In this document: positions 52,793 to 62,703 of the stretch, piece after piece
Layout: each line of letters starts with the position of its first letter
Numbering within the stretch: the stretch's first letter is position 1
Source of the DNA: Bog-473 sp963804055
GTDB taxonomy: Bacteria > Actinomycetota > Acidimicrobiia > Acidimicrobiales > RAAP-2
Direction: 5' to 3'
DNA: 64,000 nt
Assembly (NCBI GenBank): GCA_963804055.1
Contig: CAWDOU010000004.1
Location: 1-64,000 of the forward strand
The notes under the pieces: generated by a model
Seen by the model: only the letters and a program-made list of their open reading frames with translations
Databases searched by the model: none
What the model was told of the DNA's origin: nothing
Program-made: the position numbers and the translations under genes

Positions 52793-53860
52793 CTACCGTC
52801 GGCGGTTGGCCTCCCACTGGTCGCGGCTGAAGTAGCTCTGGTCCTCGCCCCAGCCCTCCACGCCGCCGTCCCATCTCCACCGCATCAGGGAGTCACCGCC
52901 GTGGCCGCGCCAGTGCCGGCTGACCGCGTCACCACGGACCGAGAGCCGGCGGTCGAACTCGTCCACCGCCTCCAGCTCGATCGACAGTGGCCACCCCGTC
53001 TGCTTGTCGAAGGTGGCCCGGCGCTCGCCCGCCAGGATGTGCCCGTACTCGCCACCACGCAACAGGAAGCCGCAGACGATCGGCTCGACCTCGGGGCCGG
53101 GGATGGCGTAGACGAGCCACGCGTCTCCCGGTCCCGCCGCGCAGAACGAGTAGCCGACGCCGCCGAAGGACCCGGCTGACGAACCCTTCTCACCAACGTC
53201 CCGGCCCGCCCGCTCCGACTCCGTCGCTGCCACGTCCGACTGCGCTGCACGTCGAGGCTTCGGTCGTCCCAGTGGACGCGGCCCCCACGACCGGTCCCGT
53301 ACCGAATAGCAGTCGATCGGGATCTCCTCGTCGTGCAGCACCATCGTCCCCGTGACATGGCCGGCCTGGTCGAAGTGCGCGCCCTTGAGGAACGGGGCGA
53401 CGCCGTTTGGGTGTGGGTTGGGCGCCATGATGGCCTCGAAGACGAGGTCGACCTCGAGCGCACCCGGGTCGCTGTAGCGGACGGCATAGCTGGTCAACGG
53501 CTCGACGACTCGGACGTGGACGCCGTTGGGCCACTCGAAGTCCCGCATGTCCCGCTCCGCCCGAGGTGGGAGGTGCAGGCCCGAGTACTCGGCCCGATAG
53601 GCCAACTCCCAGGGGTAGGCGGCGTGGTCATCCCAGACCCACGCTCCGCCGTTGCAGATGTTGGCGTTGGGACGGGCCTGGCAGTACGTCCATCCGCCGA
53701 GGTTGCGCTCGGGCACGTTCCATGAGAACCAGCACGTCTCGGTCTCCCACCAGCGGTCAGTGAGCTCCTCGTCGTGGAAGTCGTCGTCCGCCGGCACGAG
53801 GTCTCGATACGTGCGCTCAGCCCGCAGCCGGTCCAGGTCGACGCCGAAAGCGGTACTCAT
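52793..53860 (-). CDS. two-domain lipocalin-like (DUF7064/7065-type) protein, tentative
   Basis: 355 residues from the ATG at 53860. The sequence is rich in Trp and beta-strand patterns: ETETCWFSWNVPERNLGGWT, NANICNGGAWVWDDHAAYPW, VLHDEEIPIDCYSVRDRSWG and a second half with FCAAGPGDAWLVYAIPGPEV. This resembles the AttH/CrtC-like two-barrel proteins annotated DUF7064/DUF7065 in actinobacteria, whose function is unknown. I am unsure of the family name. A charged, low-complexity insert (PKPRRAAQSDVAATESERAG) separates the halves. The start overlaps the phosphotransferase stop (ATGA), so it belongs to the operon. Confidence 0.72.
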   Translation of the reverse strand: MSTAFGVDLDRLRAERTYRDLVPADDDFHDEELTDRWWETETCWFSWNVPERNLGGWTYCQARPNANICNGGAWVWDDHAAYPWELAYRAEYSGLHLPPRAERDMRDFEWPNGVHVRVVEPLTSYAVRYSDPGALEVDLVFEAIMAPNPHPNGVAPFLKGAHFDQAGHVTGTMVLHDEEIPIDCYSVRDRSWGPRPLGRPKPRRAAQSDVAATESERAGRDVGEKGSSAGSFGGVGYSFCAAGPGDAWLVYAIPGPEVEPIVCGFLLRGGEYGHILAGERRATFDKQTGWPLSIELEAVDEFDRRLSVRGDAVSRHWRGHGGDSLMRWRWDGGVEGWGEDQSYFSRDQWEANRRR

Positions 53861-55279
53861 CGGAGCGGTGGCCAGTGTCGGTCCGCCAGCACGCCCATCG
53901 CAGGCCTGGCGAGCTCCGTCTCACGGGCGATCCGGCGCCACAGGGTCAGGACGTAATCCTCCTCCGACACCGCCTCCGTCGCCACGGCCTCGGCCGCAGC
54001 TGCTCGCCCGCCGGCCACGGAGTCCGGGCGCCGACCCAGAACCTGCTCGAGGTCCTGCAGCTCGCACTCCTCGTAGAAGGGGCCGTAGCGGTCGACCCGC
54101 GCCAGGTACTTGACCAGGCGAGCGATTCCTTTCCCACGCGCCTGCGCCAACGGATCCGTCGTCCGGGGCACGATCACGTCGCGCAACTGGGTCAGGACGG
54201 CGTCGTACATCCAGTCGCTGTCGTGGGCATCCCGGGCTCGTAGCGGTTCAGCGGGAGCCAGCTCCAGCCCGTTGGCGGCGGCCAACGCCTCGAGCCAGAG
54301 ACGCCGGTGCAGCACCTGGTAGATGAAGCCGTTGCCGACGTCGCCACCGCCCCCGCCCCCGCCCGCCCTCGCCCCCGGGCCCGGGCTCGCCGTCGCCGTC
54401 GTCGTCGAGGTCAGGTCCCCGGTGCCCCATCACCTGGAGCTTGGTCTCGGCCATCACCTGGTAGTAGCGCACCCGGGTCTCGTCCACGACGTTGCCCGAC
54501 AGCGCCTCGTACTCACGCAAGCGGGTCGGAAAGTCGGTGAAGGGCTCCTGCGTCGCCCGCAACGAAAGCCATGCGATGTCATCCATGGGGTCGCCCAGGT
54601 GCGCCAACTCCCAGTCGACGACCGCGGTCACCCTCCCATCGAGATACATGAAGTTCCCCGGCCCCGTATCCCCCTGCACCAACACGGGCGGACCGTCGTA
54701 GGAAGGAATGTGCCCACGTAGCCAACGCAGCGAGAAGGCCAGAGCGGGGTCCGGCGTCCCGCCACGCGCCGCCAGGACCTGGTCCCACTCGTCGAGCTCG
54801 GCGCCGACCGCATCGGCGACACTGCCCACGGGAGGGAACGCGGGAAGGTCCAGCGCCAACGCGTCCAGCGAGTGCAACGCGGCCAGCTTCGTCATGAAGT
54901 CCCGCGCCGTCGCCTCCTGCTCGGCCGGGTCGGCGATGCGGGAGAACCAGTTCCCGCCCTGCACCCGCTCCGACAACATCGCCTGGTGCACGGGATGCAC
55001 GCCGAACACCCGGGGCACCGGCACCGGACCGTCCTGTAACGCCAGATAGACGGTCGCCTCCCGGTGCAGCGTCCACGGGTCCTTCGTCCGGGCCGGATCG
55101 GAACGGTCGTAGCGCAGGAAACACGACGACATCGCACCGCTCGCGTCCTCGAGGTCGATGAACCAGGCCTCCTTGCGGGCCCCACCCGGCATGCGGTCGG
55201 CCAGGACCACGCGCCCCCCACCGACCGATTCGATCCATGCCACCAGGTCGTCGGGCAAGCCGACGGCGCCGTCGCTCAC
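53857..55279 (-). CDS. aminoglycoside phosphotransferase (APH)-family kinase, frameshifted in a GC-rich linker
   Basis: From a GTG at 55279 (overlapping the synthetase stop as GTGA), the kinase-like fold is clear: WFIDLEDASGAMSSCFLRYD, VPVPRVFGVHPVHQAMLSER, PPVLVQGDTGPGNFMYLDGR (catalytic loop with Asp and Asn) and VTAVVDWELAHLGDPMDDIA (metal-binding D of VDWE). After MGHRGPDLDDDGDG the frame enters a GC-rich repeat (about 54340-54410). The rest of the protein (FIYQVLHRRLWLEALAAANG to the stop at 53857) is in another frame, one base off. Homologues next to acyl-CoA dehydrogenases (ACAD10/11-like) phosphorylate hydroxyacyl compounds, an attractive role here. The frameshift may be slippage, decay or error. 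Confidence 0.8.
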
Positions 55280-56853
55280 ACGATGCGGGTGTCGTGCGAG
55301 GCCCAGTACTGCTCGCGCAACACACCCTTGTACAGCTTCCCGGTCGGCAGCCGAGGGAGCTCGTCCACGAAGTCCACGCTGCGCGGGCACTTGAAGTGCG
55401 CCAAATGCGCACGGCAGAACGCAATCAACTCGGCCTCCAGAGCCGCGTCGCCGACCACCCCGTCGACGAGCTGCACCACGGCCTTGACCTCTTCCCCGAG
55501 ATCCTCGTCGGGCACGCCGATCACGGCCGCGTCCATCACGGCGGGGTGGGTCACCAGGAGGTTCTCCGTCTCCTGCGGGTAGATGTTGACGCCCCCCGAA
55601 ATGATCATGTGCGCCTTGCGGTCCGTCAGGAACAGGTACCCGTCCTCGTCCAGATACCCCACGTCGCCCACGGTCGACGTCCCACCCCCGTCCCGCCGCG
55701 ACGCCGCCGTCTTCTCGGCGTCGTTGAAGTACTCGAAGTCGGTGGCGCCGGCGAACCACACGGTCCCCGACACACCCACCGGACACGGCTGCCCGGAGTC
55801 GTCGAGGATGTGGATGTCGCTCAGCACCGACCGCCCGACACTGCCCTTGTGCGCCAGCCAGTCGTCCGACGTGATGAACGTGCACCCGTTGCCCTCCGTC
55901 GCCGCGTAGTACTCGAGCAGGATCGGCCCGAACCACTCGATCATCTGCTCCTTCACCGGCACGGGGCACGGCGCGGCGGCATGGATGATGACCTCGAGCG
56001 ACGACAGGTCCGCCCCCGCACGCACCTCGTCGGGCAGCTTGAGCATGCGGGTGAACATGGTCGGCACGACCTGCGAGTGCGTGACCCCGTAGCGCCCCAC
56101 GAGCTCGAGATACAGCGCCGGGTCGAAATGCTCCATCACGACCGCCGTCGACTTCATCCGCAGGGCGATGGCCACACTCACCTGCGGGGCGGTGTGGTAC
56201 AGCGGCGCTGGCGACAGGTACACCATGCCCTCGCGGCACCGCCACAGTGCGGCGATCCCGAGCACGGCGATGCTTGTCTCGGAAGGATGGATGTCGTACA
56301 TGGGGCGGAGGATGCCTTTGGGTCGCCCCGTCGTTCCGGACGAATACATCATGGGGGCGCCCAATTGTTCCGCCGGGACATGGTCCGTCGGTTGCGTGGC
56401 CACGACGTCGTCCCACGACTCGTAGCCGTCGACGACTCCGCCGGCACCGGTCGTGTCGACCATGATCCAGCGCTCGACGTCGGGGCACAGTGCCGGCAAT
56501 TGCTGGGCGATGTCCGCCTTGGCCGTCGACGTCACGACGACGCGGGAGCGGGAGTCATTGATGACGTAGGCCACCTCTTCGGCCGAGAGGTAGGAGTTGA
56601 CCGGGGTGAAGTAGAGCCCGGTGCGTTCGGCGCCCGCCTCGGCCAGCAGCACGGCCGGGTGGTTCTCCATGAAGATCGCCATGTGGTCGCCCTTGCGCAG
56701 GCCCGTCTCGCGCAGGACGTGCGCCACCTGATTGGCACCCGCCTCGTACTCGGCGAAGGTCAGCGTGCGCCCCGACGGCGCCATGATGATGGCGGGCTGG
56801 TCCGGGTGCTCCCTGGCATGCTCAGCTGCGTACACCGGCGCCCCCTTTGTCAC
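55276..56853 (-). CDS. acyl-CoA synthetase (AMP-forming)
   Basis: 525 residues from a GTG at 56853, overlapping the serine hydrolase gene by 32 bp. P-loop YSSGTTGRPK (170-179), YYAATEGNG, hinge DEDGYLFLTDRKAHMIISGG then NIYPQETEN, and catalytic Lys in LPTGKLYKGVL are intact. It is the paralogue of the synthetase at 16880 (same length class and very similar C-terminus LREQYWAS vs LRDEYWAS). It activates a carboxylate for the acyl-CoA dehydrogenase and double CaiB encoded in the same operon. Confidence 0.95.
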   Translation of the reverse strand: MTKGAPVYAAEHAREHPDQPAIIMAPSGRTLTFAEYEAGANQVAHVLRETGLRKGDHMAIFMENHPAVLLAEAGAERTGLYFTPVNSYLSAEEVAYVINDSRSRVVVTSTAKADIAQQLPALCPDVERWIMVDTTGAGGVVDGYESWDDVVATQPTDHVPAEQLGAPMMYSSGTTGRPKGILRPMYDIHPSETSIAVLGIAALWRCREGMVYLSPAPLYHTAPQVSVAIALRMKSTAVVMEHFDPALYLELVGRYGVTHSQVVPTMFTRMLKLPDEVRAGADLSSLEVIIHAAAPCPVPVKEQMIEWFGPILLEYYAATEGNGCTFITSDDWLAHKGSVGRSVLSDIHILDDSGQPCPVGVSGTVWFAGATDFEYFNDAEKTAASRRDGGGTSTVGDVGYLDEDGYLFLTDRKAHMIISGGVNIYPQETENLLVTHPAVMDAAVIGVPDEDLGEEVKAVVQLVDGVVGDAALEAELIAFCRAHLAHFKCPRSVDFVDELPRLPTGKLYKGVLREQYWASHDTRIV

Positions 56854-58111
56854 GCGCGTCCAGGCACGAGTACAGCATCTCCACCAGCACCGCGCCCATG
56901 AGGGGGAGCGCCTGGTTTTCCAGGTGGTTGCGGACGAAGCCCATGGCGACACGAGCCGACGGATCGGCGAACCCGATCTGTCCGCCGGCGCCCATGTGGC
57001 CGAACGCTCCCTCGTGGGGCCCGTGCATGGGCGGTGCACCCGGGACGAGCGCGGGCGGCTCCAGCGAGTAGCCGACCGCCCAGCGGGTCGGGACGCCCAT
57101 GACGGCGTCACGACCGCAGACCTGCTCGGTGCGGAACCGTTCCACCGACGCCCTCGAGACGAGCTCCTCGCCGTCGGCCAGGGCGGCGTACGTCTGAGCC
57201 AGAGCGCGGGCCGTCGCCGTGGCGCCCAACGCCCCGATCTCAGCGGCCAGGACCTTCGGGGTGTTCATGAAGTCGGCGAAGCGCGCCCGGCCCGTCTCGT
57301 CGGCGAACATGCTGCCGTGTGCGCCGGCCAGGACCGAGCGGCCGGACTTCGACTCGGGATCGATGGCCCGGAGCGCGCTCTGCGCGCCCGGCCTCACGGG
57401 GAACTCCACGACCGTCGCCACCGCTGGGAGTTCGTCAGACGGAGTGCCGATGGAGCAGGCGACGCCCAGGGGACCGGCCACTTCGGCGTCGAAGAACGTC
57501 CCCAGGGTCTGCCCGCTGACGCGCCGGACGAGCTCGCCGACGAGCCACCCGAACGTGACCCCGTGGTAGCCGTGGCGGGTGCCGGGCTCCCACGCCGGCT
57601 CGCCCCCGGCGATGGCGGCGGCGATGGCCTCGCCGTCGTCCCAGCCGCGCCCGTCCCACGACAGCAACTGGTCGGCGCCGGGGACGCCGATGGCCCCGGA
57701 CTGGTGGCTGAGCACCTGGCGCACGGTGGTGGCCGCCTTGCCGGCCGCACCGAACTCAGGCCAGTAGCGGACCACGGGCGCGTCGAGGTCGAGCTCGCCC
57801 CGGTCCTCGAGGATGTGGGCGCACAACGTCGTCATGCCCTTCGTCGACGACATGATGACGGCGCGAGTGTCCTCCTCCCACGCCCGACCGGGTCCGGCCA
57901 CCCCGGTCCAGACGTCCACGACGCACTCCCCATCGACGAAGGCGCAGAACGCACCGCCCCCCTCGCCCAGGTCGGCCCGGCGCTCCCGGTCGCCCAACGT
58001 CAGCGTCGCACCCGTCCCGAGCAGTTCGGCCATCGGCTCGAACCCGGGGCCGGTAAACCCCTTGACGTCCTTGGACGGCGTCGTCGTCGCCCTGCCGGTC
58101 GTCCCGCTCAC
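56822..58111 (-). CDS. serine beta-lactamase-fold esterase/hydrolase
   Basis: 429 residues from a GTG at 58111 that overlaps the LLM stop (GTGA). The nucleophile motif SxxK is in IMSSTKGMTTL, the second motif YxG is in GTRHGYHGVTFGWLVGEL, and the third is near the C-terminal HMGAGGQIGFADPSARVAMG, where esterases of this fold replace the KTG triad of true beta-lactamases. It is therefore more likely an EstB-type esterase than a resistance enzyme. As part of the operon it may open an ester or lactone intermediate, for instance after an LLM-catalysed oxygenation. Confidence 0.92.
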   Translation of the reverse strand: MSGTTGRATTTPSKDVKGFTGPGFEPMAELLGTGATLTLGDRERRADLGEGGGAFCAFVDGECVVDVWTGVAGPGRAWEEDTRAVIMSSTKGMTTLCAHILEDRGELDLDAPVVRYWPEFGAAGKAATTVRQVLSHQSGAIGVPGADQLLSWDGRGWDDGEAIAAAIAGGEPAWEPGTRHGYHGVTFGWLVGELVRRVSGQTLGTFFDAEVAGPLGVACSIGTPSDELPAVATVVEFPVRPGAQSALRAIDPESKSGRSVLAGAHGSMFADETGRARFADFMNTPKVLAAEIGALGATATARALAQTYAALADGEELVSRASVERFRTEQVCGRDAVMGVPTRWAVGYSLEPPALVPGAPPMHGPHEGAFGHMGAGGQIGFADPSARVAMGFVRNHLENQALPLMGAVLVEMLYSCLDARDKGGAGVRS

Positions 58112-59109
58112 AGAGCCCGAAGCTCCCGCTCGACGTCGGGCCACCAGTCCTTGCGCCACCACGAGACGTTGATGCGGTCGACCAGCCCGCCGTAGCGGGC
58201 GGCCACCTCGCCGGCCAGGGCGTCCGGGGCGCAGACGATCGTGAGCGTGTCGAGGACCTCGTCGTCGATGAGCCGCGCCATCTCGTCCCAGCGGCCGTTC
58301 TTCGAGCAGGCATACAGCTCGGTCTGCAGGTCCCCCCAGCCGTGGAGCTCCAACACGGGCCGGTAGGCCGGCGTCGACGCGTAGTAGCCCACGTGGTTCC
58401 GCATGGCGCGACGCGCCTTCTCCATCTTCGAGGGGTCCTCCACGACCGAAATGAATCCGGGGCACGTCACCTCGAACGTCGCCCGGTCACGCCCGGCGGT
58501 CGCCAACCCCCGCTCCACCGCCGGCAGGATCACCTCGCGCAAGTACCGCGACGTACAGATGCCGTGCGTGATGACACCATCCGCCACCTCACCGGCGACC
58601 TCGTTCATCAGCGGCCCCACCGCAGCCAGGAACACACGGGGCGCTCCGTACGCATGCGGCGGCGGGGCGAAGACCGGCGTCATCAAGGTGTGTGTGTAGA
58701 AGTCGCCCTCGAATTCCAACGACGCGCCGTCGTTCCACGAGGCCCAGATCGCCCGCAGGGCGAGCACGTATTCACGCATCCGCGCCGCAGGGTGCGACCA
58801 CGGGGAGCTGAAGCGCTTCTCAATGTGCCGTCGCACCTGCGATCCCATCCCCAGCACCACCCGACCGCCCGAGTAGTCCTGCAATTGGTTGGTCGTGTAC
58901 GCCATGCTCATCGGGTTGCGGGCGAACGCCACGGCGATCCCGGTCCCGAGCGACACCGACGTCGAGTGCTCGGCCGCCAACGTCAGCGACAGGAACGGAT
59001 CGTTCGTCGTCTCGGCGGCCCACACGCAGTCGAGCCCGGCCGCCTCCGCCGCACCGACCCGGTCCGCCACCCGGGGCAGCTCCGCACCGAGACCGCTGTC
59101 GATCTTCAA
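58108..59109 (-). CDS. LLM-class (F420-type) oxidoreductase
   Basis: 333 residues if started at the TTG at 59109, which has GAGGGGG about 7 nt upstream and gives the expected N-terminus LKIDSGLGAELPRVADRVGA. Family features are LDCVWAAETTNDPFLSLTLA, VSLGTGIAVAFARNPMSMAY, LQDYSGGRVVLGMGSQVRRH and IEKRF. The GSQVRRHIEKRF pattern is typical of TIGR03617-type F420-dependent enzymes. The C-terminus (INVSWWRKDWWPDVERELRA) is Trp-rich. It follows the CaiB gene by 13 bp and overlaps the serine hydrolase gene by 4 bp. Confidence 0.92.
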   Translation of the reverse strand: MKIDSGLGAELPRVADRVGAAEAAGLDCVWAAETTNDPFLSLTLAAEHSTSVSLGTGIAVAFARNPMSMAYTTNQLQDYSGGRVVLGMGSQVRRHIEKRFSSPWSHPAARMREYVLALRAIWASWNDGASLEFEGDFYTHTLMTPVFAPPPHAYGAPRVFLAAVGPLMNEVAGEVADGVITHGICTSRYLREVILPAVERGLATAGRDRATFEVTCPGFISVVEDPSKMEKARRAMRNHVGYYASTPAYRPVLELHGWGDLQTELYACSKNGRWDEMARLIDDEVLDTLTIVCAPDALAGEVAARYGGLVDRINVSWWRKDWWPDVERELRAL

Positions 59110-59122
59110 CGAAGTCGCCCCC

Positions 59123-61379
59123 TCACGTCGCCGCCGCCGACGTCGTCGTCTTCTTGATCCGCCGTCGCACCGGAGCCGGCGTCGGAGCCGGACCCTTGAC
59201 CGCCGGCGCGTCGACCGACATCGACAGGGGCAGTCCGACCTGGACGAAGCGTCCCGCCGCCGGGTGGCGGTACCGGCGCAGCAGCTCACGGGCCACCACC
59301 TGGGGGTCGTCCGGAACGGCAGACGGGTGCACGCTCACCGCCGCCGGCACACCCTCGACGCGCATCGCCGACAGCGCCGCCGACACCGTCAGCAGCCCGA
59401 CCGCATCAGCGACCTCGTCGACGAGCGGCGCGGCCGACCCGTCGCCGTCGACCCGGTCCCCGCCATCGTCCCCGCCGAACAGTCCCAACGCCCGCAGCAG
59501 CCCCGTCCGGTGCGCATCCGTCACGCAGCACACCGTCAACCACCCGTCCTTGGCTCGATACAAATGGGACCACATCGTCGGCCCCCACAAGTCCGCGCCG
59601 ACCCGATCGGGCACGACACCCGTCACCCGTCGCCAACGCCGCCACGTCCTCGGACTGGAACACCGTCGCCGTCAACGCCAGCGACGCCGTCACCCCCGTC
59701 ACCGCCACGCCCCGGGCCCGTCCCAACAAGGCGAGCACGACGCCCGCCCCGAGCAACAACCCGGTCCCGTAGTCGTTCGCCGTGAAGTTGACCGGCACCG
59801 GCCGCACGCCGCCACCCTGCGTCATCTCCATGCCAGTCGCCGCCTGGACGACGTAATCGAACGACGGCCGGCCGGCCAGCGGCCCGGCCACGCCGAACCC
59901 CTTGGCCCTCGCGTAGACGAGGTCGGGATTCACGGCACGCAGCGCGCCCTCGTCCAGCCCGAGCCGCTCCCAGGCGCCCGCCATGGCGTTCTCGACGACC
60001 ACGTCCGACGCGGCGACGAGGTCGAGCAGCCGCACCCGGTCCTCAGGGGTCTTGAGGTCGAGGACGATCCCCCGCTTCGAGCGATTGGCGTCGACATAGA
60101 TATTGGGCAGCACCGGCATCATCTGGAACCCGCCCTCGCCACCGGGCGGCTCCACCTTCACGACTTCGGCGCCCAGCTCGGCCAGCAGGCGCGAGGCGAG
60201 GGGTCCGGCCCAGAAGGAGGAGAGGTCCACGATGCGGTGCCCACCGAGCGCGCCCTGCTCCGCACCGTGCCGGCGGCCGGGCCGACGCGTGCCGGACCCG
60301 ACGGCGATCCGTACCGGCGGGCCGACCAGCGGCACCCGCCCCAGTCTGGGATCGTCGACCTGGACCACCAGCCCGTCGACGCCGGCCTGTTCACTGGCCA
60401 ACCACTCGGCGAGGGAGTTGCACTTGGCCACGGCGGCCGGCTCCGCCAGCAGCGCCGTTTCCCATTCGTCGGCGCTGCGGGAGCCGAAAGCCTTGATGAC
60501 CTTTTCCAACACGTCCCGGTTCCACTCGCGGTCGGAGAGCTTGGCGAGGCCCTCGGGCGTCGAGTAGTCCAGCCCGCCGTCGTCCAGGCCGAGCAGTCGG
60601 CACAGCTCGCGCCAGCGTTCGGTGCCGCTGAGGTTGACCATGACGGCGCGCCCGTCGGCCGTGTCGAAGACGCGCAGGATCGGCGACTTGGTCTGGCGCA
60701 CAATCCGGGGACGCCGTCCTTCTCTATGGAAGATGGCGGCGGCGTTGAGGAAGAGCAGCGCATCGAGGAGCGACGTCTCGACGTGCTGGCCGTAGCCGGT
60801 CGAGGCGCGCTTGATCAGCGCGGCCCCGGCGCCCATGACCGCCACCAGCGCCGCCGACACGCTGGCGACGGGGAAGGGGAGCCAGATCGGATCGTCGCCC
60901 GTGAAGAGGCCCTGCTGCGCGCCCGCCCGGGCGTGCACGAGCGGCTCCCACCCCGGCTCGTCGCGCGATGGGCCGTCGGGACCCCAGGCGCTGATGGAGC
61001 AGGTCACGAGGCGCGGCCGGCTCGCTCGCAGGGCGGCGGGCGCCAGCCCGAGGCGGTCCAACGCGCCCGGACGGAGGTTCTCAATCAACAGGTCGGCCTC
61101 GTCGACGAGGTCGCGCAACGACGTGGCTCCGGCGGTCGAGCGCAGGTCGAGCTCGATCGTCTCCTTGCCCCGGTTCCAGGCGGCGAAGCGGGCGGGGTCG
61201 GCGCGTAGCGGGTCGCCCCCCGGCCGTTCGACCTTGGTCACCTCGGCCCCGAGGTCGGCGAAGATCGTTGCTGCCAGCGGCGCCGCCACGTACTGCCCGA
61301 TCTCGACGACCCGCAGGCCACCGAGCACCTGCGCCTGGTCGCCGGGGGGGATCGGCACCGGCGGATGCTCAGTGGCCAC
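59123..61379 (-). CDS. double-domain CaiB/BaiF CoA-transferase, one-base frameshift near the C-terminus
   Basis: From a GTG at 61379 (overlapping the acyl-CoA dehydrogenase stop by 11 bp) two CaiB domains follow in one frame. Domain 1 begins LGGLRVVEIGQYVAAPLAAT, ADLGAEVTKVERPGGDPL. Domain 2 begins about residue 380 with GGHRIVDLSSFWAGPLASRL, AELGAEVVKVEPPGGEGG and includes MEMTQGGGVRPVPVNFTAND. At about 59625-59640 the frame breaks after VFQSEDVAALATG and continues one base off as GVVPDRVGADLWGPTMWSHL to the stop at 59123. With one base removed the protein has about 751 residues, the usual size for actinobacterial double CaiB proteins. It would transfer CoA to an operon-specific acid. Confidence 0.85.
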
Positions 61380-62703
61380 GAGTCGTCCCTGTGCCCGCCT
61401 TCGACTTCCACCCGCTATCGCCGCCGCCGTCGCCGTCGCCGTCGCCGCCGCCGTCGCTGCCGCCGCTGCGGTCGTCGTCCCGGCCTCGTCCACCGCCGAG
61501 ATCGCCCGGCATGAGGTCACCTTCTTCATCACGGGGCAGGCCGAGGACCCGCTCGGCGATGACGTTGCGCACGATCTGGTTCGTGCCGCCGCCGATCGAG
61601 GCCGATTGCGAGCTCAGCAACTGGTCCGACCACCGTCCCGCGTTGGGGTCGTCGGTCGTCCACGCCGTCGCGTGCATGCCGGCCGTCTCGGCCGCCACCA
61701 GAGCCGACTCCTGGACCAGCTGGGCCATGGCCAGCTTGAGCAACGACGCGGCCGCGCCGTCGCCCCCTTTGGCCGTGCCCGCCAGGTAGCCCGTGAGGTG
61801 GCGCAGGACTATCTGGCGGATGCGGAGCTGCACCAGGCGATCACGGAGGATGGGGCGGTGGGCGAGGTCGCGTCGCTTGGCCTCTTCGGCCAGAGCGGTG
61901 AAGCCGCCCTTGCTCCCACCCCCGCCGCCCATGTTGCCCAGCGCCTGGCGCTCGAAGGCGAGCATGGAGCGCGCCACGCGCCAGCCGTCGTTGATCTCGC
62001 CCACCACGTTGGCCACGGGCACCCGAACCTCGTCGAGAAAAACCTCGTTGAAGTGGGATTCACCGGTGATCTGGCGCAGAGGCCGCACCGTGATGCCCGG
62101 CACGTGCATGTCGACGATGAGCATGGTGATGCCCTCGCGTTTGGGACGCGAGGCGTCGGTGCGGACGAGACATGCCGCGTAGTCGCTGTGTTGCGCGCCC
62201 GACGTCCACACCTTCTGGCCCTGCAGCACGAACTCGTCGCCGTCCGGCCTCGCCCGCGTCTGCACGCTGGAGAGGTCCGAGCCCGCGCCCGGCTCGCTGA
62301 AGAGCTCGCACCAGACATGGTCCCCCCTCAGTAGGGGCGGGATGAAGTTCTTCTTCTGCTCTTCGTTGGCGTGCACCAGCAGCGTCGGTCCGCACATGCC
62401 AAGCCCGATCTCGAGCGAGCGAGGTGGGACCTGGAATGCCTTGGCCTCCCGCTCGTAGATGCGCTGGTAGCGGCCAGGCAGTCCCCGCCCGCCGTACTCG
62501 GCGGGCCAGGTGATACCGGCCAGGCCGGCATCGGCCAGTTTGCCCTGGTAGGCGACGGAACGCGCGAGGCCCGAGCCGCCGAACGAGACGGCGCCGCTCG
62601 GCTCGCCGCCCTTGGCCGGCAGCGTGGCGCGCAGGAAGGTCAGGACCTCCTCACGGAAGGCTTCTTCCGAAGGGACGTCCGTCTCGGCGACGACGTCCGT
62701 CAT
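61369..62703 (-). CDS. acyl-CoA dehydrogenase with Gly/Asp-rich C-terminal tail
   Basis: 444 residues from the ATG at 62703 (overlapping the TetR stop as ATGA). Motifs are GITWPAEYGGRGLPGRYQRI, WCELFSEPGAGSDLSSVQTR, LQGQKVWTSGAQHSDYAACL, SHFNEVFLDEVRVPVANVVG, the Gly-rich loop GNMGGGGGSKGG and the C-terminal SASIGGGTNQIVRNVIAERV. The fold ends at VLGLPRDEE. About 45 extra residues of low complexity (GGSDGGGDGDGDGGGDSG) follow, encoded by GGCGAC-type repeats. It is the likely FAD-binding dehydrogenase of this operon. No separate partner subunit gene is adjacent. Confidence 0.93.
   Translation of the reverse strand: MTDVVAETDVPSEEAFREEVLTFLRATLPAKGGEPSGAVSFGGSGLARSVAYQGKLADAGLAGITWPAEYGGRGLPGRYQRIYEREAKAFQVPPRSLEIGLGMCGPTLLVHANEEQKKNFIPPLLRGDHVWCELFSEPGAGSDLSSVQTRARPDGDEFVLQGQKVWTSGAQHSDYAACLVRTDASRPKREGITMLIVDMHVPGITVRPLRQITGESHFNEVFLDEVRVPVANVVGEINDGWRVARSMLAFERQALGNMGGGGGSKGGFTALAEEAKRRDLAHRPILRDRLVQLRIRQIVLRHLTGYLAGTAKGGDGAAASLLKLAMAQLVQESALVAAETAGMHATAWTTDDPNAGRWSDQLLSSQSASIGGGTNQIVRNVIAERVLGLPRDEEGDLMPGDLGGGRGRDDDRSGGSDGGGDGDGDGGGDSGWKSKAGTGTTRGH

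Noticed and set aside
53857..55279. Aminoglycoside resistance phosphotransferase
   Set aside because: The kinase-like fold is shared, but the sequence and the operon context match the acyl-CoA-associated APH family rather than resistance enzymes.
56822..58111. Beta-lactam resistance gene
   Set aside because: The SxxK motif is present, but the KTG motif of true beta-lactamases is not, and the gene is embedded in a catabolic operon; an esterase is more likely.
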